A DNA stretch of 64,000 nucleotides from positions 4,836,001 to 4,900,000 of the forward strand of contig CM074759.1 in NCBI GenBank assembly GCA_037355855.1. The letters are read 5' to 3'. The stretch comes from Pseudo-nitzschia pungens. Lineage: Eukaryota; Bacillariophyta; Bacillariophyceae; Bacillariales; Bacillariaceae. Made by a program: the position numbers and the translations under genes. The notes beneath the pieces are model-generated. The model was not told the DNA's origin. It saw only the letters and a list, made by a program, of their open reading frames with translations, and did not search any database. Position 1 is the first letter of the stretch, and every line of letters begins with the position of its first letter. Below are positions 61,846 through 64,000 of this stretch, piece after piece.

Positions 61846-61920
61846 GTAGTAGTACTACCAATTCGTAGAAATTAGAAAAAATCATGATGTACTACTACTA
61901 AGGCTATGATTATAAAAATG

Positions 61921-62015
61921 AGTGACGAGTGGAGTAACGTAGAGTGATGAGTGGAGTAACGTAGAGTGACGAGTGGAGTAATGTAGAGTGACGAGTGGAG
62001 TAATGTAGAGCGCTA
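61921..62015 (-). repeat. DT2 right subterminal array, 22-bp period
   Basis: Four units AGTGACGAGTGGAGTAAYGT starting at 61921, 61943, 61965 and 61987. On the minus strand these read CTCGTCACTCTACAT, the inverse of the left array core. Confidence 0.85.
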
Positions 62016-62119
62016 CGGCGATACAACGCTACATGGATACAGCGCTACAACGCTACATGGATACAGCGCTACAGCGTTACAGGGATACAGGGATACAGGG
62101 AGGGCGTGTACTACAATTG

Positions 62120-62230
62120 CTCACTTATCACTGCAGGGGCTGGGGTATCCGGTTATAGTACTTATTGTACACGAATGACCATACCCCGACGGTAGCATAA
62201 TAGGGTAGCATGGTATGATAGCATAGCAAT
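62120..62230. repeat. Dispersed repeat R3, copy 3
   Basis: GGGGTATCCGGTTATAGTAC...CCCCGACGGTAGCATAATAGGGTAGCATGGTATGATAGCA; related to 10705-10790 (inverted) and 50310-50410. Confidence 0.6.
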
Positions 62231-62389
62231 TGACCATAACCACGAAATTTTGGTAGGTAAAAATTGACTTTTTGACCTTAAAAAAAAGGTGAGGGTTGGA
62301 ATTGAAAAAAAAAACGGGGTCGTAAATAGTTTTACCAAAGAAAAAATAGAGGTACAGGGTCAAAAAGGTCTAAAAATGACCAATTTACC

Positions 62390-62410
62390 TCGAAAAACAG
62401 TTAACAGACG
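62390..62410 (-). repeat. DT2 right TIR
   Basis: CGAAAAACAGTTAACAGACG ending at 62410, exact inverse of the left end. 62413-62617 is unassigned flank. Confidence 0.9.
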
Positions 62411-62617
62411 TACAAGAAGAAGAATTCAAATCAGATTCAAATAGTAATAGTAGTGTCTACCATAATCAACTACTAGTAATGATAGACCTACTAGTAGTGA
62501 GGGTATGAGTTTCATCAAAAGTGCCAACCTTAGAATCAACTAACAAGGATGATAGAACAAACAATCAACCATGTTCGAGCAGCGTACCGGTATTATTCTT
62601 GTTCCCTTCTCAAAATA

Positions 62618-62994
62618 CTATGGAATTCCTATCAGCTGATCCCCCACCTTTTTAATCGGATTAACTCAGGGAGTTTTGGGCATTTTGACCTTCGTCTGGT
62701 GGTACATTTTTCTACTGGAGTCTACTACACGACTCTGTCATTTCCCAGAAAGAAACTCTGGTACTAATTTTCTACACAAATTCATGTACAAATTAGGCTA
62801 CAACTCCTCTTCACCATGGTGATTGAATTGGAAGCAGTTGCAATAGACTTGTAGCCATACTACCTATGTCCATCCAACCCTTGTGCCCAGAGTTGGTTTA
62901 TCTGGTGTTATCAAGTCAAGATTGGTTGAGTAGGAGCCAAAATAGTTTTAATCTGATTAAAAATCGGGGGGATCAGCTGATAGGAATTCCGTAG
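62618..62994. mobile_element. MITE, 377 bp, TA target duplication
   Basis: Terminal inverted repeats of about 45 bp with few mismatches, starting CTAYGGAATTCCTATCAGCT. TA lies on both sides (62616-62617 and 62995-62996). It has no coding capacity. The TA duplication suggests a Tc1/mariner-type mobiliser, and its termini are unlike DT1 and DT2. Confidence 0.85.
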
Positions 62995-64000
62995 TAATAA
63001 ACGAGCTTTCGAATACTGTACGGTATCTTATGTAGTACGAGTAATTAACGAGCTTTCGAATACGGTATCTCGTGTACCGTAGTAAGAGAGATGGGTCATA
63101 GAACCGCCGCTATTACGAGTAATTAAGGTTACTTGTAATGTTCGTGATGAATTCGATGCGAAATTTTCCACCACAGCCCTCTTTGCAGTTTGGTCTTGAT
63201 CCCAATTAACCCGACAAAAATAATACTATTACAGCTATCACTTTTGAACAAACTACAAGTAACTTAAATTACCTTGTACTGGTACACGAACAAAGCAATC
63301 GGAAAAAATAGTACGGGCATAAGTACGTACTTGTTCTCACTGAGCATCATGGGTTCATACTAATGAATGTAGTGCAGGGACTCTTGGTCTCTTCTCCGTA
63401 CCCTTACGAGCACGAGTAACTTACTCGTAAACCTTACTCTTTGTTCCGGCAGAATTCGGCGAGTAAGTGGACTTCTTTTTTATATTTCGATATAAAAATC
63501 ACTTTCAATCCTAGGGAACAATGGGAGAACTGTCACATGTAGTTGTAATCCTGCGGACGAAGATTGAGAAAGATCGAGCTTATATTTCCACGTGATATTC
63601 TCAACCTGAATTCCATAAATGTCGATCACTGGTGCGCGTCCAGAAATTCCAAACTATCCGAACTATCAAAATACGAGTAAACCTTACCATAAGGTTACTG
63701 TATAATACGTGCCGTAGAGTAGTACGGTATCGGCGGCAAGAGGCGACAGATTGATTCGTTGTTACACGTAATTACTACGTACTTCGTAATTTCGTGTTTT
63801 GATTGAATGCCGGTAAACCTTAATGATTGCTTCTATTCATTTTTTTGAGATTTTGAGAAATCTCATTCCGACCATTACGGGTAAGTTACAATATTGTTTT
63901 TAAGTGACAAAATTGAACTCGTGTCGATCAAGGCAGTAAGAGGTAAGCTTACTAATAATTGTAATAATAATTCACCACTAACGCCGAAAGTAATTGCCGG
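62995..64000. other. AT-rich intergenic DNA without a recognisable gene
   Basis: One short tandem duplication (ACGAGCTTTCGAATAC...GTATCT, about 63000-63085). Short GAGTAACTTACTCG-type inverted repeats lie near 63410-63470. Nothing else is assignable. Confidence 0.5.

Larger units (their letters stand above)
54301..62410. mobile_element. DT2, 8.1-kb TIR DNA transposon carrying satellites
   Basis: Perfect 21-bp terminal inverted repeats (CGTCTGTTAACTGTTTTTCG plus A), flanked on each side by TA (54299-54300 and 62411-62412). GTAC is palindromic there, so a GTAC duplication cannot be excluded. Both arms carry arrays of a TCGTCACTCTACAT motif in inverted orientation. Contents: a 489-aa ORF, a 181-bp satellite array, an R/D/E minisatellite and a long CGACGCGTTGCTG minisatellite. 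No recognisable transposase. Termini and modules relate it to DT1. Confidence 0.85.

Noticed and set aside
60043..61885. Several ~200-aa Cys/Pro/Arg-rich ORFs
   Set aside because: All are translations of the CGACGCGTTGCTG minisatellite in different frames.
54251..62545. GTGTCAACCTTACTAGAATCAACT and GTGCCAACCTTAGAATCAACT on either side of DT2 as a long target duplication
   Set aside because: They lie 25-130 bp outside the TIRs at unequal distances and are imperfect; TA directly at the TIRs fits better.

Overview
The window reads as nuclear DNA from a stramenopile, most likely a pennate diatom. The reasons are single-ORF Copia elements of the diatom CoDi type (no clear CCHC knuckle, very long gag), Ty3/Gypsy elements with YIDD reverse transcriptases, a LINE-type element with a C-terminal RNase H, and an intronless cell-surface gene with PT/DPPT mucin-like repeats. 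Species assignment is an inference. I see only one convincing host gene (5674-9510, minus strand: N-terminal hydrophobic segment, repeated Cys-containing modules, long Thr/Pro mucin tail). I saw no rRNA, tRNA or CRISPR, and almost everything else is mobile DNA or repeats.

Layout. 1-4.8 kb: a broken LINE (LINE-A copy 1, plus strand) meeting, tail to tail, 3'-end fragments of a second LINE family (LINE-B, minus). 5.7-9.5 kb: host surface-protein gene. 9.8-10.9 kb: dispersed repeats. 10,895-16,981: Gypsy1, full-length with ~99% identical LTRs, pol broken, and a solo LTR (15,076-15,432, TSD CCATC) inside it. 17,442-20,620: Gypsy3, a gag-only element with TSD AACTC. 20,732-45,781: Gypsy2 (TSD TTCTG), a 25-kb nest. 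It carries LINE-A copy 2 in pol (18-bp TSD), a TIR DNA transposon DT1 in gag (27,997-31,707), and Copia1 in gag (31,775-45,108, TSD AGTGA). Copia1 has Copia2 (38,602-45,086, TSD ATTCC) inside its 3' LTR. Both Copia elements have one uninterrupted gag-pol ORF and nearly or fully identical LTRs, so they are recent. 45.8-50.7 kb: minisatellites, dispersed repeats and a small ORF resembling the GCR1_C-type DNA-binding domain. 50.8-52.4 kb: three successive 5'-truncated LINE-A 3' ends. 54,301-62,410: DT2, an 8.1-kb TIR element with a 489-aa ORF of unknown function, a 181-bp satellite array and a CGACGCGTTGCTG minisatellite. 62,618-62,994: a 377-bp MITE with TA duplication.

Most interesting points. 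DT1 and DT2 share related termini, 2-bp duplications, the same 181-bp satellite and other modules. Their subterminal motif arrays are phased at about one or two helical turns, which suggests an undescribed family of satellite-carrying DNA transposons. The Copia elements have a primer site matching the anticodon arm of tRNA-Asn, and an extra T/A pair at their outer ends that suggests untemplated A addition before integration. The Gypsy family has a perfect palindrome where the primer site should be, and Gypsy1 and Gypsy2 share in-frame stop codons although their sequences have diverged.
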